Positions 54,737 through 63,932 are shown, numbered from the stretch's first letter. The stretch is 64,000 bases of DNA from Acetobacter sp. (GCF_022483985.1 NZ_JAKVME010000003.1:271001-335000), one strand, 5' to 3'. Notes: generated by a model not told the origin, from the sequence alone. Numbers and translations are program-made.

Positions 54737-55771
54737 ATGAAGCGGATCTGGCGGCGACTGAATGAGAGGCGTTCTTCCTCGTTTCGCGAGACGCAACGGG
54801 ACGAACGGCATGAAACCAGAGTGCATGCGCCGCCTGTAGGCGGAGCATCCGGAAAGACGAAAAGGCACGTCTCCACAAAGGAAGCGATACGTCGCTTTCG
54901 CACGCATGCTTTTGATGAAAAAAAACATGCCGATGTGGTGCGTCTGGGTGTGAAGGACGCGTTGTGGTCTGACCTGTATCACCATGCTCTGACGGCTAGC
55001 TGGATGGCTTTCACTTTCTGGGCGTTCATGTCCTATGTGCTGGTGAATCTGCTGTTCGCCCTGCTGTATGCGCTGGTTCCCGGCGAAGTGACGGGTTCGC
55101 ACCCGCTGTCATTTCTGGACCTGTTCTTTTTCAGCGTGCAGACGCTCTCGACTGTCGGGTATGGCGGCATGGTGCCGAGCGGTGTCGTCGCCAATGTGAT
55201 CGTGTCGTTCGAGGTGTTGCTGGGCATGATGGTCAATGCGCTGGCCGCGGGCGCCGTCTTCGCCCGGATTGCCCGTCCCCGGGCGCGGATCATCTTCAGC
55301 GACAGAGCAGTCATTTCGGATGAAAACGGTGTTCCCGCCCTGTGTATCCGTATCGCCAACTGCCGTCGCAGCCTGATCCTGTCCGTTGATGCTGAAGTTG
55401 CGCTATCCCGCCTGATCGTCACGCATGATGGCCATCTTGAACGGCGTTTCGAACCGCTGACCCTTGTGCAGGCGCATGTGCCGGTACTGCGTTTTGCGTT
55501 TGTGCTGGCGCATGTCGTGACGGAAGTAAGCCCACTGCACCGATATTCGCTGGAAGAGCTGAAGGCGGAAGAAGCCGAGATTATTGTGACGGTCACGGGA
55601 ACGGATGAGGCCATGGGGCAGACGGTGTTCGCCCGGACGGCCTATGCGTTTGACAAGGTCCTGCACAATCACCGGTTTGTGGACATCATTCACACGCGGC
55701 CGAGTGGCGGTCTGTCTGTCGATTATTCAAGATTTCACGATATCGAGGCCCATATTCCGCCTCGGGACTGA
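54737..55771 (+). CDS. Inward-rectifier potassium channel (KirBac type)
   Basis: 344 residues from ATG 54737 with GGAGAGG upstream (an upstream ATG at 54674 would add 21 residues). Two membrane helices surround the pore: WMAFTFWAFMSYVLVNLLFALL, and VSFEVLLGMMVNALAAG with the selectivity filter TVGYG at about 139-143. The cytoplasmic domain (LCIRIANCRRSLILSVDAEV) is of the Kir beta-sandwich type. The N-terminal about 70 residues are basic. A tetramer in the inner membrane by family knowledge; gating ligand unknown. Confidence 0.93.
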   Translation: MKRIWRRLNERRSSSFRETQRDERHETRVHAPPVGGASGKTKRHVSTKEAIRRFRTHAFDEKKHADVVRLGVKDALWSDLYHHALTASWMAFTFWAFMSYVLVNLLFALLYALVPGEVTGSHPLSFLDLFFFSVQTLSTVGYGGMVPSGVVANVIVSFEVLLGMMVNALAAGAVFARIARPRARIIFSDRAVISDENGVPALCIRIANCRRSLILSVDAEVALSRLIVTHDGHLERRFEPLTLVQAHVPVLRFAFVLAHVVTEVSPLHRYSLEELKAEEAEIIVTVTGTDEAMGQTVFARTAYAFDKVLHNHRFVDIIHTRPSGGLSVDYSRFHDIEAHIPPRD

Positions 55772-56048
55772 GCGGGATACGAAGCCGTTCTGATCCGGAG
55801 CCATGCTTTTACAAGCAACAGGGAAAACAACGCGTTCCGCGTGATCCGGATCTGGCGGCGTCCGAAACTGTGTCACATCCGATACAGTTTCAGGCGCGGG
55901 AAAACAAGTTTTTGTGATGATTACGTTTGATTTCTTGTTTTGAAAACGGCGGTTGCTGTGAATGCCAGCATCTGTCCGCGTGATCTTTTGTTTGTGTTTG
56001 AAAATAAATTTTCGACATAAAACAGAGGTGCATAAGAAAGAAAACAAG
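55772..56048. promoter_or_regulatory. Upstream region of the PQQ dehydrogenase gene
   Basis: 277 bp between two plus-strand genes. The last about 120 bp (55920-56045) are AT-rich (TTTGTTTGTGTTTG, AAAATAAATT), unlike the GC-rich coding DNA on either side, which is consistent with a strong promoter and an A-rich leader. No operator was recognised. Confidence 0.4.
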
Positions 56049-58487
56049 ATGCAGCAAAGTGGCATGAAATTATGGTCAGCCATAACGTCTGTTATTTTTG
56101 GAATTACAGGTTTATTTCTTCTTATTGGAGGGTTGAAGCTTCTTTTTATTGGTGGGTCATGGTTTTACGCTCTTGCGGGGTTGGTCCTTCTTGCCTCCGC
56201 CGTTCTGGGGTTCAGAAAACCTCAGACAGCGATGCGTCTTTATGCGGCGTTTCTGCTGCTGGCCACTCTCTGGTCGCTTTTTGAAGTTGGCTTCGACTTC
56301 TGGGGACTGGAAGTCCGTCTGCTGACCCTCGTGGGCTTCGGCGCGTGGCTGCTCATTCCGGGCGTCTGGCGCGCCGGTTCAGTCTGGCTGACCGACAAGC
56401 GGGAAGTGCTCGGCGCTCTCGCTGTCTCCTGTCTTGCGCTGGTTGCAAGCTGCTTCACGTCCTATTCCATCAACGGCACGGTGGCTGCGGACCGCATGAC
56501 CGCCAGCCTGCCTGATCTGCATGACGGCGTTCCTGCCGGTGACTGGCACTATTATGGCCGTAATGCTCAGGGGCAGCGCTACACGCCGCTGGATCAGATC
56601 ACTCCGGCCAATATCGGCAGCCTGAAACGGGCATGGGTCACGGAAACCGGCGACACGCAGCAGACAGGAGAAGATGTGGTCGCGGGGCCTGATGCAGGCC
56701 ATGAGTTCAACCTTGAACTGACGCCGATCAAGGTCAAGGACACGCTCTATATCTGCACTCCGCATAGCTGGGTGATGGCGCTGGACGCCCGGACCGGCAA
56801 GGTCAAATGGAAGTACGATCCGAAACCGGCCAAGGCTGATCTGGACTCGAATGTCTATCTCGCCTGCCGTGGTGTTTCGTACTACCGTATTCCGGACGAA
56901 ATCGAGACGTCATGCCGGGAGCGTATCTATTCGCCCGTGGCGGATGCCCGCATCGTCGCGGTCAACGCCGAGACCGGTCAGCCCTGCGATGACTTTGGCG
57001 ATCACGGCTTCATTTCCATGCGCGACTACATGGGCAATGTGCCGCTGGGCTTCCATTTCATCACCTCGCCTCCGATGGTCATGAAAAACCGTCTGATCAC
57101 AGGCGGATGGATCTTCGACAATCAGGCCAACTTCGAACCTTCGGGTGCTGTTCGCGCCTTTGACGCCACGACAGGCAAGATCGCCTGGGCGTGGGATGCG
57201 GGCCACACCCCCGAGACATGGACGCCGGGTCCGGGTGACATGCTCACGCGTGACACACCGAATGCCTGGGGTGTCTACACGGCTGACCCCGACCTTGGTC
57301 TGGTCTATTTCGGCACGGGCAACGCTCCGCCGGACAACTGGGGTGGTTCACGTCGTCCGTTCGATGACGCCACATCCAGCGCGACTGTCGCTCTTGATAT
57401 CGTGACGGGTGAGCGTCGCTGGCTTTATCAGACGGTCCACCATGATCTGTGGGACATGGACATTCCGAGCGGTCCGACGATGGTCGATCTCCCGGATGCA
57501 AGCGGCCAGACGGTTCCGGCTCTGGTGCAGAGCACGAAGCGCGGCGAGTTCTTCGTTCTCGACCGTCGCACCGGCCAGCCTGTTCCCGGCTATCCTGTCG
57601 AGGAGCGTCCTGTTCCGACAGCCGGTGTTGCGTCCGATGACCGTATCAGCCCGACGCAGCCTTTCCCTGTGGCCATGCCGAGCCTGACTCCGCCGGATCT
57701 CAAAGAGTCCGACATGTGGGGCGCAACCCTGCTGGACCAGATGCTGTGCCGTCTTGAGTATCGTGAGTCGGCCTATGAAGGTCAGTTCACACCGCCGCAT
57801 GTCGGCAAGACCACAATCGTCTATCCGGCTTTCTACGGTATTGTGGACTGGCAGGGCATCACCATCGACCCGGCCCGCAAGCTGATGTTCGCCAACGCCA
57901 GCTATTTGCCTTTCCGTATCAAGCTCGATCATCGCAACGCGCTTGAGCAGGAAGGCGTTCTGCCGAAATGGCAGGGCGAAGGCAACGAACCTGCGGCGAA
58001 GGGTAACGCTCTGGCCATCTCGCCGGACTACGGCACGCCGTATGTCGCCTACACCAACCCCTGGCTGAACTCTCTGGAGATTCCCTGCAAGGGGCCTGTC
58101 TGGGGCACGCTGACCGCGATCGACCTCGTAACGAAGAAGATCGTATGGCAGCACCCTGTCGGCACGACGCGCGATACCGGTCCTTTCCGGACGCACACCA
58201 ATCTGCCGCTGCCCACGGGCATGTATAACATCGGTGGAAACATCGTGACCAAGGGCGGACTGCTCTTCATGGGCGCCACAGCGGACGATTATCTGCGGGC
58301 GTTCGATGTCGCCACGGGCAAGGTGATCTGGAAAGACCGTCTCCCGGCCGGTGGTCAGGCGACCCCCATGAGCTATGAAGTCGATGGTAAGCAGTATGTG
58401 CTGATCGCGGCCGGTGGTCATGGTGGTCTGGGCACCCGTTCGGGCGATTACATCCTCGCCTACACGCTCGACGGAGCGGCGAAGTAG
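56049..58487 (+). CDS. Membrane-bound PQQ-dependent dehydrogenase, glucose/quinate/shikimate family
   Basis: 812 residues from ATG 56049 (MQQSGMKLWSAI); the frame extends 29 codons upstream into AT-rich DNA. Five N-terminal membrane helices (about 7-155) anchor it and bind ubiquinone; the periplasmic eight-bladed propeller then carries PQQ motifs: WHYYGRNAQGQRYTPLDQI, HHDLWDMDIPSGPT, FFVLDRRTGQP, TPPHVGKTTIVYPAFYG and GGHGGLGTRSGDYILAY. It oxidises its polyol or sugar substrate in the periplasm and feeds the respiratory chain. The substrate is not decided: the segments differ from well-known glucose dehydrogenases, so quinate or another polyol is possible. Followed by an outer-membrane channel gene. 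Confidence 0.9.
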   Translation: MQQSGMKLWSAITSVIFGITGLFLLIGGLKLLFIGGSWFYALAGLVLLASAVLGFRKPQTAMRLYAAFLLLATLWSLFEVGFDFWGLEVRLLTLVGFGAWLLIPGVWRAGSVWLTDKREVLGALAVSCLALVASCFTSYSINGTVAADRMTASLPDLHDGVPAGDWHYYGRNAQGQRYTPLDQITPANIGSLKRAWVTETGDTQQTGEDVVAGPDAGHEFNLELTPIKVKDTLYICTPHSWVMALDARTGKVKWKYDPKPAKADLDSNVYLACRGVSYYRIPDEIETSCRERIYSPVADARIVAVNAETGQPCDDFGDHGFISMRDYMGNVPLGFHFITSPPMVMKNRLITGGWIFDNQANFEPSGAVRAFDATTGKIAWAWDAGHTPETWTPGPGDMLTRDTPNAWGVYTADPDLGLVYFGTGNAPPDNWGGSRRPFDDATSSATVALDIVTGERRWLYQTVHHDLWDMDIPSGPTMVDLPDASGQTVPALVQSTKRGEFFVLDRRTGQPVPGYPVEERPVPTAGVASDDRISPTQPFPVAMPSLTPPDLKESDMWGATLLDQMLCRLEYRESAYEGQFTPPHVGKTTIVYPAFYGIVDWQGITIDPARKLMFANASYLPFRIKLDHRNALEQEGVLPKWQGEGNEPAAKGNALAISPDYGTPYVAYTNPWLNSLEIPCKGPVWGTLTAIDLVTKKIVWQHPVGTTRDTGPFRTHTNLPLPTGMYNIGGNIVTKGGLLFMGATADDYLRAFDVATGKVIWKDRLPAGGQATPMSYEVDGKQYVLIAAGGHGGLGTRSGDYILAYTLDGAAK

Positions 58488-58501
58488 GGAGTTCGGGAGC
58501 G

Positions 58502-58528
58502 GGAAGGGGACGGTCATCGTCCTCTTCC
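58502..58528 (+). terminator. Hairpin after the PQQ dehydrogenase gene
   Basis: GGAAGGGGACG at 58502-58512 pairs with CGTCCTCTTCC at 58518-58528 (11 bp with one G-U pair, 5-base loop), followed by GTTTCTGT. It lies 15 bp past the stop and partly separates the dehydrogenase from the channel gene, so the latter may be expressed at a lower level. Confidence 0.65.
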
Positions 58529-58623
58529 GTTTCTGTCCTGTATTTATCTGAACTGTTTTCAACAGGGACTGCATGGGTCACCCGGCGAGACTCATGCCTT
58601 CTGATTGTTTCGGAATAAAATCA

Positions 58624-59520
58624 ATGCACTCCACAGAAAGGGCGTCATGGCGCCGTCGCATGGTGTTGTGTGTCTGTGTATCGATGCTCGGCTTTATCCC
58701 TGTGCGGAAAGCGGAGGCCGCGGATGTCACTCTCGGGATCATCGGTCCGCACGAGTATGACCTGCCCGTCGATTTCAAACCTTTCAATGTTCTGGTGCAG
58801 TATGGCAACGGCAATGCTGCCGGGAACTATTATAATTCCGGAGGCCAGCGTAAGCCGGGCGAAGGCAGCCATACCTGGTCGGGCATGACGAAATATGTGC
58901 ATTTCCGCACGTTCGACGCCATTCCCCATGTCGGCTTTGCTTTTGAACTTATCCAGACGGAAAGCTATACTCTTGCCAACGGCACCAATTACGGAGGGCT
59001 TGGCCCGACGATCGTGGGGCCTGCCGCCTGGTTCAAGCCGAATGCACACAGCACGTTTGGCGTACAGACCTTTCTACAGACCAATTCAGGCACGAGGGAT
59101 GCGCTGACGCCGGGGTACTGGTCAAACATCTCCAGTATTATCTTTGATTATGAGTGGAAGCATTTCAGCTTTGATGGCGATGTCGGGACGGTTGTGGGGG
59201 GAGGACAACACAAGAAGGGAGAGCACAGCTACTCTCCGGGTGTTGTGTTCTACAGCAATCTTCGTTTCAGTTGGAAAGCCACCCGGCTTGTCGAGCCGTT
59301 TCTCGCATTCGACTGGCAGAATGTGACCGGCACATATGACAGGACGGCGGATCGTTATGTGGATGATTCCAATAGCCGTGAAGTCGCGCTTGGAACCGGT
59401 ATCATGTTCAATATTGCCCGGGATTTCAGTCTGACGGCCCGTTACAGTCACTCAGTGGAAGGGCGAAACATACCCGAAAGCAACGCCTATTACATCAAGC
59501 TTCTCTATCTCTGGCCCTGA
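58624..59520 (+). CDS. Outer-membrane channel, phenol-MetA-like transporter
   Basis: 298 residues from ATG 58624 (MHSTERASWRRRMVLCVCV); an ATG at 58573 would add 17 residues. A Sec signal ends near KAEAA. The mature protein is a beta-barrel ending LLYLWP with alternating aromatic strands and fits the SphA/MetA-pathway outer-membrane family (PF13557-like): HTWSGMTKYVHFRTFD, GLGPTIVGPAAWFKP and SFDGDVGTVVGGGQ. Families of this type move small aromatic or hydroxylated substrates. Its place 136 bp after the PQQ dehydrogenase suggests it supplies that enzyme's substrate (inference). Confidence 0.75.
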   Translation: MHSTERASWRRRMVLCVCVSMLGFIPVRKAEAADVTLGIIGPHEYDLPVDFKPFNVLVQYGNGNAAGNYYNSGGQRKPGEGSHTWSGMTKYVHFRTFDAIPHVGFAFELIQTESYTLANGTNYGGLGPTIVGPAAWFKPNAHSTFGVQTFLQTNSGTRDALTPGYWSNISSIIFDYEWKHFSFDGDVGTVVGGGQHKKGEHSYSPGVVFYSNLRFSWKATRLVEPFLAFDWQNVTGTYDRTADRYVDDSNSREVALGTGIMFNIARDFSLTARYSHSVEGRNIPESNAYYIKLLYLWP

Positions 59521-59597
59521 AACCGGATCACGGAGCCGCCTTTAAATAAGACCAGCGACCTTTTTGCCTGATCTTTTCTTCCGGGGAGATTTACGGA

Positions 59598-59702
59598 GCG
59601 CGTCCTGAACCTACCAAAGGCGCGCTTTTGGAAGTCGTCTGTGATCGATAAATCGGGGTGAAGGGATCTGTGGTTCCTGCCGGGTGCGGGCAGAGTCCGC
59701 AT
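59598..59702. repeat. Composite hairpin repeat, copy C (inverted, degenerate)
   Basis: The blocks occur in the order of copy B: CCAAAGG-cgcg-CTTTTGG, GGAAGTCGT, ATCGATAAATCGGGGT, AAGGGATC, GTGCGGGCAGAGTCCGCA. It is clearly related to A and B but more diverged. Located between the convergent MetA-like and glucoamylase-like genes. The rest of the 59521-59845 gap (about 325 bp) holds no gene; an inverted AT-rich TTTTCCGGGCATC/GATGCCCGGAAAG pair at about 59775-59820 sits nearest the minus-strand gene. Confidence 0.8.
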
Positions 59703-59845
59703 CGATCTCAGCAATGGCCAGTCGGTTATGGCGATCGCATAACGTACGGGATTTTGATGCGTATTTTACAAAAACCTTTTCCGGGCATCACCTTTTTTCG
59801 GAAAGATGATGCCCGGAAAGTCTGTTGCGAACGATCAGCAGGCTG

Positions 59846-61285
59846 TCATTCTGCCCCGGAGTTTTTGGTCTCCAGCCAGCCACCGGAGAATCCGGCGCGT
59901 TGCAGGCCTGTGCGGATATACGGATTGCGCTTCATGACATTCCACACAAACCCGTCCCGCCAGTTCTCAATCATGAGCAGAATGGGGCCCTGGTCGATTC
60001 CAACATATTCACGATCAGACCAGAAGGTTTTGCCATCCTGAAAGCTGGGGTTGAAGGCGTCGACAAAACCGTATTTGCCGTAAACCTGTTTTCCATACCG
60101 GTTCTTCATCTCGCGTATGGAGGGAAGCACGATTTCTGGTGCGAAGGCGATGGAGCCTATCGAGGCTGTCGGCGCGATCGTGCCGTCATCCTGCACATAG
60201 TCCCTGCCTGTTCCTCGGGCGACGTACGACATGAAGCGTTTGTCCTTGCCGTCCACTTTCTGCGTGATTTCACCGGGACCATCGGAGGCGGTCAGGCCCC
60301 AGACGGTTGCGCTGTAATCGCGCCATCCGCCGGGATTGGCCATGGCGTAAGCACGCTGGGAATAGGCTGCCCGACGACTGTTCTCGAAATAATCAACGCT
60401 TTTTCCGCGGGCCCATTCATCCTGAATGCCCCGGAAATCGATCCATGCGTGAGTGTACTGGTGTCCGAAAAGAGGAGCGAAATTCAGGAAGGTCTGGCCG
60501 TAATACTCGCCCCAGCGCCTGTCATTGGTGCTGAGCCAGGCCTGCCATGATACTGGTGTCAGGGCATGCTCCTGATCGGGAGAGCCGAGCCCGAGAATAT
60601 AGGCCATCATCCCTTCGCTGTAGCCTTCCCAGTAATTCGGGATGAACTGATGCTCCGGTCCCCAGCCCATGCTCAGGCGATTATCGGGACGTTTCATCCA
60701 CTGCCAGTCGACCTGTTTGTAAAGAATGTCGGCCAGAGCACGGATTTCTGTTTCCTGTGATGTGCTCCGGTCATAGAAACTCCGGGAGAACAGGATGCCC
60801 TGCACCAGCAGCGCCGTGTCGATACTGGACAGTTCGATGTCCGGATTCAGGCGCAATCCTGTCTTCGGGTCGAGGAAGTGGTAGAAAAAACCGTGAAACC
60901 CGGATGCCTGATCCTTTGAGTCATTTTCCGGCAGACGGGACAGATAACGCAGGGTCGTCAGCGTTCGCTCGGCGGCCTGTTCCCGCGTGATGTAATGACG
61001 CTCCACCCCGATGCCGTAAGCCGTCAGACCGAAGCCGATGGAGGCGACGCTGTCGAAGGTCTGCGGAGAGGGATAGCGGTCGGGGATCAGTCCAGTCTTC
61101 GGATCGGCGGCCTCCCAGAACCAGAGGAAGGTGCGGTGCTCCAGATCGTCGATCATGGCGCGATCACCTGTGGTCAGCCTGACGACTGATGGAGGGGTGG
61201 CTGTCTGGTGGGCCTGCGCCTGAGAGGAGAGACCTGCAAGAATCAGGCTCACTACGCAAAGTCTGGATTTACGGGCGATCGTCAT
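59846..61285 (-). CDS. Glucoamylase-like glycoside hydrolase (PF10091/GH144-like), secreted
   Basis: 479 residues with a signal peptide ending SSQAQA at about 25. IDDLEHRTFLWFWEAADPKTGLIPDRY is the start of the (alpha/alpha)6 domain; SIGFGLTAYGIGVERHYITREQA, GFFYHFLDPKTGLR, SSIDTALLVQGILF, NYWEGYSEGMMAYILGL and SDREYVGIDQGPILLMIENWR follow. Glu and Asp in WEGYSEG and DQGP are plausible catalytic or binding residues. Related GH144 enzymes cleave beta-1,2-glucans, but the substrate here is unknown. Periplasmic or secreted. The gene is alone between two convergent units. Confidence 0.85.
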   Translation of the reverse strand: MTIARKSRLCVVSLILAGLSSQAQAHQTATPPSVVRLTTGDRAMIDDLEHRTFLWFWEAADPKTGLIPDRYPSPQTFDSVASIGFGLTAYGIGVERHYITREQAAERTLTTLRYLSRLPENDSKDQASGFHGFFYHFLDPKTGLRLNPDIELSSIDTALLVQGILFSRSFYDRSTSQETEIRALADILYKQVDWQWMKRPDNRLSMGWGPEHQFIPNYWEGYSEGMMAYILGLGSPDQEHALTPVSWQAWLSTNDRRWGEYYGQTFLNFAPLFGHQYTHAWIDFRGIQDEWARGKSVDYFENSRRAAYSQRAYAMANPGGWRDYSATVWGLTASDGPGEITQKVDGKDKRFMSYVARGTGRDYVQDDGTIAPTASIGSIAFAPEIVLPSIREMKNRYGKQVYGKYGFVDAFNPSFQDGKTFWSDREYVGIDQGPILLMIENWRDGFVWNVMKRNPYIRTGLQRAGFSGGWLETKNSGAE

Positions 61286-61489
61286 TCTTCTTCCTGTATG
61301 ACCGTTCGTTCCGGGTCAGTGAACAAACCGGCAGACAGTAGACCAGCCTTTGTCGTTAACGAAGCGCATGCCTCCTATTACAGAATAATTTTTACATTTT
61401 ATGACAAACAGCACGACCTCTGTGCCCGGAATGGATCACAGATATCTTCACCTTTTGCCGTTTTCATCATGTGAGGTCGAAGGAACCGC

Positions 61490-61520
61490 GCCCCTGTGAG
61501 GGGCTCGGGGCAAGCCCCGA
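61490..61520 (-). terminator. Double hairpin downstream of the EVE gene
   Basis: GCCCC-tgtga-GGGGC at 61490-61504 and TCGGGGC-aa-GCCCCGA at 61505-61520 form adjacent stems about 25 bp past the EVE gene stop on the minus strand. No T-tract. Confidence 0.5.
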
Positions 61521-61544
61521 ATGCCGTTCCCTCAGACGGGACAT

Positions 61545-61967
61545 CTATTTTCCCGGCCAGCCACCCATTCCGCACAGGATGGCCCAGTGCTCTTCCGACA
61601 CAGGCACGACCGAGAGCCGGGACTGTCGGACCAGAGCGAGATCTTCCAGTTCGGGAGACGCCTTGATTTCCGCGAGCGTTACCGGTCGCGGCATGGGGCT
61701 GACGGCCTTTACATCCACACAGACCCATGACCCGCTTTCGGCGGACGGGTCCGGGTAGGCTTCCTTCACGATCTCGACCACACCGACGATCTCACGCCCG
61801 ATGTTGGAGTGGTAGAAGAACGCGAGATCGCCCTTCTTCATGGCGGCGAGATTTTTCTTGGCCTGATGATTGCGGACGCCGGTCCACGGCTCGATACTGT
61901 TGGCGACCTGCTCATCCCATGAGAAGGCGTCCGGTTCTGATTTCACCAGCCAGTAGTTGCGGCTCAT
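61545..61967 (-). CDS. EVE domain protein
   Basis: 140 residues, MSRNYWLVKSEPDAFSWDEQ with GVRNHQAKKNL, FFYHSNIGREIVGVVEIVKEAYPDP and SRLSVVPVSEEHWAILCGMGG: the full EVE/PUA-like fold, binding modified bases or nucleotides in the family's known cases. Start ATG 61967 overlaps the YciI stop (ATGA), so they are coupled. No restriction or other defence gene is nearby, so a specific role in defence is not supported. Confidence 0.95.
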   Translation of the reverse strand: MSRNYWLVKSEPDAFSWDEQVANSIEPWTGVRNHQAKKNLAAMKKGDLAFFYHSNIGREIVGVVEIVKEAYPDPSAESGSWVCVDVKAVSPMPRPVTLAEIKASPELEDLALVRQSRLSVVPVSEEHWAILCGMGGWPGK

Positions 61968-62257
61968 TCGGCCAGTTTTCCGTCACGGAAAACCGTGCGC
62001 AGGGGGCGAACGATCACGCTTTCAAACAGGCTGGCCTTTGCATAGGGGTCGGCGGCGGCGAAGCCTTCGGCCTCCGCCTTGTCGGCGGCCTCCAGCATGA
62101 CGATGCTGCCGCACGGTTTGCCGTCCGGTCCCATCATCGGACCTGCGAACTGGATGCGCTCGACATAGGTCTTGAGGTAGGCGAGGTGATCCGGGCGGGT
62201 AGCCGAGCGGGTTTCGAACTGGCCGGGTTTGTCGGTGCAGATGATGGCGAACAGCAT
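61964..62257 (-). CDS. YciI family protein
   Basis: 97 residues from ATG 62257, with GGAG seven bases upstream (a longer form from 62305 lacks an SD). MLFAIICTDKPGQFETRSATRPDHLAYLK and the GSIVMLEAADKAEAEGFAAADPYAKASLFES block are typical of YciI, including the conserved HL and D-P residues. A small ferredoxin-like fold protein of unknown reaction. Coupled to EVE by the ATGA overlap. Confidence 0.93.
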   Translation of the reverse strand: MLFAIICTDKPGQFETRSATRPDHLAYLKTYVERIQFAGPMMGPDGKPCGSIVMLEAADKAEAEGFAAADPYAKASLFESVIVRPLRTVFRDGKLAE

Positions 62258-62458
62258 AGAGGGCTCCGGGTTGAAATGAGGGAGTGCCGCCCATGCAGCG
62301 GGCACCCCGTGCCAATATCCGCATGATAGTGTAGGAAGACAGCCCGCACGACCCCCTGCATGATCATCAGGGCCTGATTGCGTGCCGTCTTCCGTGCTCG
62401 CGGGCGGTGCGCCATAAGGAATGGTTTACCCACATGGGCGTAATGATGCGCCCTGCCA

Positions 62459-63256
62459 ATGAACGGACGGACCTTGAGCGCGACGCCGACACTGACAGAG
62501 CGGGCCGGAGCCCTGTTTCACCGCTATGCCAACCCCGGCCGCTTCCTGCGTCTGGGCGACAGGATCCAGCCCTGGCTGACATGGTCCGCCGTGATCATCA
62601 CGCTGATCGGGCTGGGCTGGGGGCTGTTTTTCTCCCCCGCCGACTGGCAGCAGGGTGATTCCGTGCGCATTATGTATGTACATGTTCCCTGCGCCTGGCT
62701 GTCGTCTTCCGGCTATTTCGCGCTGGCCGTCTGCTCGGTGCTGTCTCTGGTGTGGAAGCATCCGCTCGCCGATCTCGCCGCCGTCGAGATCGGGCCGGTC
62801 GGTGCCTGCGTGACGGCGACCTGTCTGGCGACCGGCTCCCTGTGGGGCAAGCCGATGTGGGGCACATGGTGGGTGTGGGACGCCCGGCTGACCTCCGTGC
62901 TGGTGCTGTTCTTTCTCTATCTCGGGCACATCGCCCTGATCCACGCTTTCGACGATCAGCAGCGCGGCTATCGTGCGGCGGCCATTCTGGCGCTGGCCGG
63001 AGCCGTGGATCTGCCGATCATCAAGTTCAGCGTGCAGTGGTGGAACACACTGCATCAGCCCGCCAGCATCACCCTGACTGGTGCGCCGACCATGTCGCAG
63101 ACCATGCTCTGGCCACTGCTGATTTCCACGCTGGGGTTTACGCTTGGGTTTGCCGCGATTGTTGTTGCGCGTCTCCGGGCTGGTGTGATGGAAAGCCGTA
63201 TCCGCAGTCTGCTCTCAAGCCCACGTCGGGCTTCATCCGGGGAAGCATCCGCATGA
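62459..63256 (+). CDS. ccmC: Cytochrome c biogenesis heme exporter permease CcmC
   Basis: 265 residues with six membrane helices. The tryptophan-rich motif GTWWVWDARLTSVL binds heme; the conserved His in VHVPCAWLSS and near HIALIHAF are axial ligands in the family. It hands heme to CcmE. Start ATG 62459 is used, though no strong SD is visible; a TTG at 62474 is another possibility. Coupled to ccmD (ATG 63253 overlaps its stop). Confidence 0.95.
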   Translation: MNGRTLSATPTLTERAGALFHRYANPGRFLRLGDRIQPWLTWSAVIITLIGLGWGLFFSPADWQQGDSVRIMYVHVPCAWLSSSGYFALAVCSVLSLVWKHPLADLAAVEIGPVGACVTATCLATGSLWGKPMWGTWWVWDARLTSVLVLFFLYLGHIALIHAFDDQQRGYRAAAILALAGAVDLPIIKFSVQWWNTLHQPASITLTGAPTMSQTMLWPLLISTLGFTLGFAAIVVARLRAGVMESRIRSLLSSPRRASSGEASA

Positions 63257-63423
63257 CCCACCTGCCTTATATTCTGGCGTCCTACGGGCTGGCGGGCAGT
63301 CTGGCCGTCATACTGTCCGCTGGCGCAGCACTGCGCCTGAAGCGTGACAGGTTGAAACTGGCCTCGCTGGAAGCTGCCCGTGGCCGGGCCCAGAGTGGGA
63401 CACAGGGAGGACAACGCGCATGA
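63253..63423 (+). CDS. ccmD: Heme exporter protein CcmD
   Basis: 56 residues, too short for common cut-offs. MTHLPYILASYGLAGSLAVILSAGAAL is one membrane helix near the N-terminus, with a charged C-terminus (RLKRDRLKLASLEA) as in CcmD. Overlaps ccmC (stop 63256) by 4 bp and ccmE (start 63420) by 4 bp (ATGA), as expected for ccmCDE. CcmD stabilises CcmE-heme release by CcmAB. Confidence 0.9.
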   Translation: MTHLPYILASYGLAGSLAVILSAGAALRLKRDRLKLASLEAARGRAQSGTQGGQRA

Positions 63424-63932
63424 AACGCAAGACCCGCCGTCTCTGGCTTGTCATTGCCTGTGTCGCCGGACTGGGCACGGCCGCCGGTCTGACGCTTTCG
63501 GCCTTTTCCTCCAATATCCAGCTTTTCATGGCACCCTCTCAGGTGGTGGACCATCCTCCGGCGGCGGATCGCACGATCCGGCTTGGCGGCATGGTGGTGG
63601 CAGGATCGGTGAAGCGTGAGCGTCAGGGCGAAACGCCCATCAACCTGTTTCAGGTGACTGACGGGCAGGCCGCGGTGACCGTGCGCTTCGAGGGCATCCT
63701 GCCGGACCTGTTCCGCGAGGGGCAGAGCGTGGTGGCCGTGGGCTCTCTGGAGCCTGACAAGACCTTCGTGGCGTCCGAAGTGCTGGCCAAGCATGATGAG
63801 ACCTACATGCCGAAGGAAGTGGCGGAAGCGTTGCAGAAATCCGGGAAATGGAACCCGAAATTCGGGCCTCCACCCGATGCGGCAAGCTGGAACGCCATGA
63901 CCGGCAAGGATACAGCGGCCGGAAAGAACTGA
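63420..63932 (+). CDS. ccmE: Cytochrome c maturation heme chaperone CcmE
   Basis: 170 residues. A single N-terminal membrane anchor (about 8-28) precedes the OB-fold; the heme-binding His is in VLAKHDETYMPKEV (about residue 125), and Tyr follows as usual. IRLGGMVVAGSVKR and FEGILPDLFREGQ are conserved. The extended C-terminus (about 35 residues) is unstructured. Last gene of the visible ccmCDE operon; repeat copy D follows, so ccmFGH, if present, lies beyond or elsewhere. Confidence 0.97.
   Translation: MKRKTRRLWLVIACVAGLGTAAGLTLSAFSSNIQLFMAPSQVVDHPPAADRTIRLGGMVVAGSVKRERQGETPINLFQVTDGQAAVTVRFEGILPDLFREGQSVVAVGSLEPDKTFVASEVLAKHDETYMPKEVAEALQKSGKWNPKFGPPPDAASWNAMTGKDTAAGKN

Noticed and set aside
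61545..62257. EVE-YciI pair as part of a defence island
   Set aside because: No restriction, methylase or other defence genes are near; both proteins are common housekeeping-type singletons.
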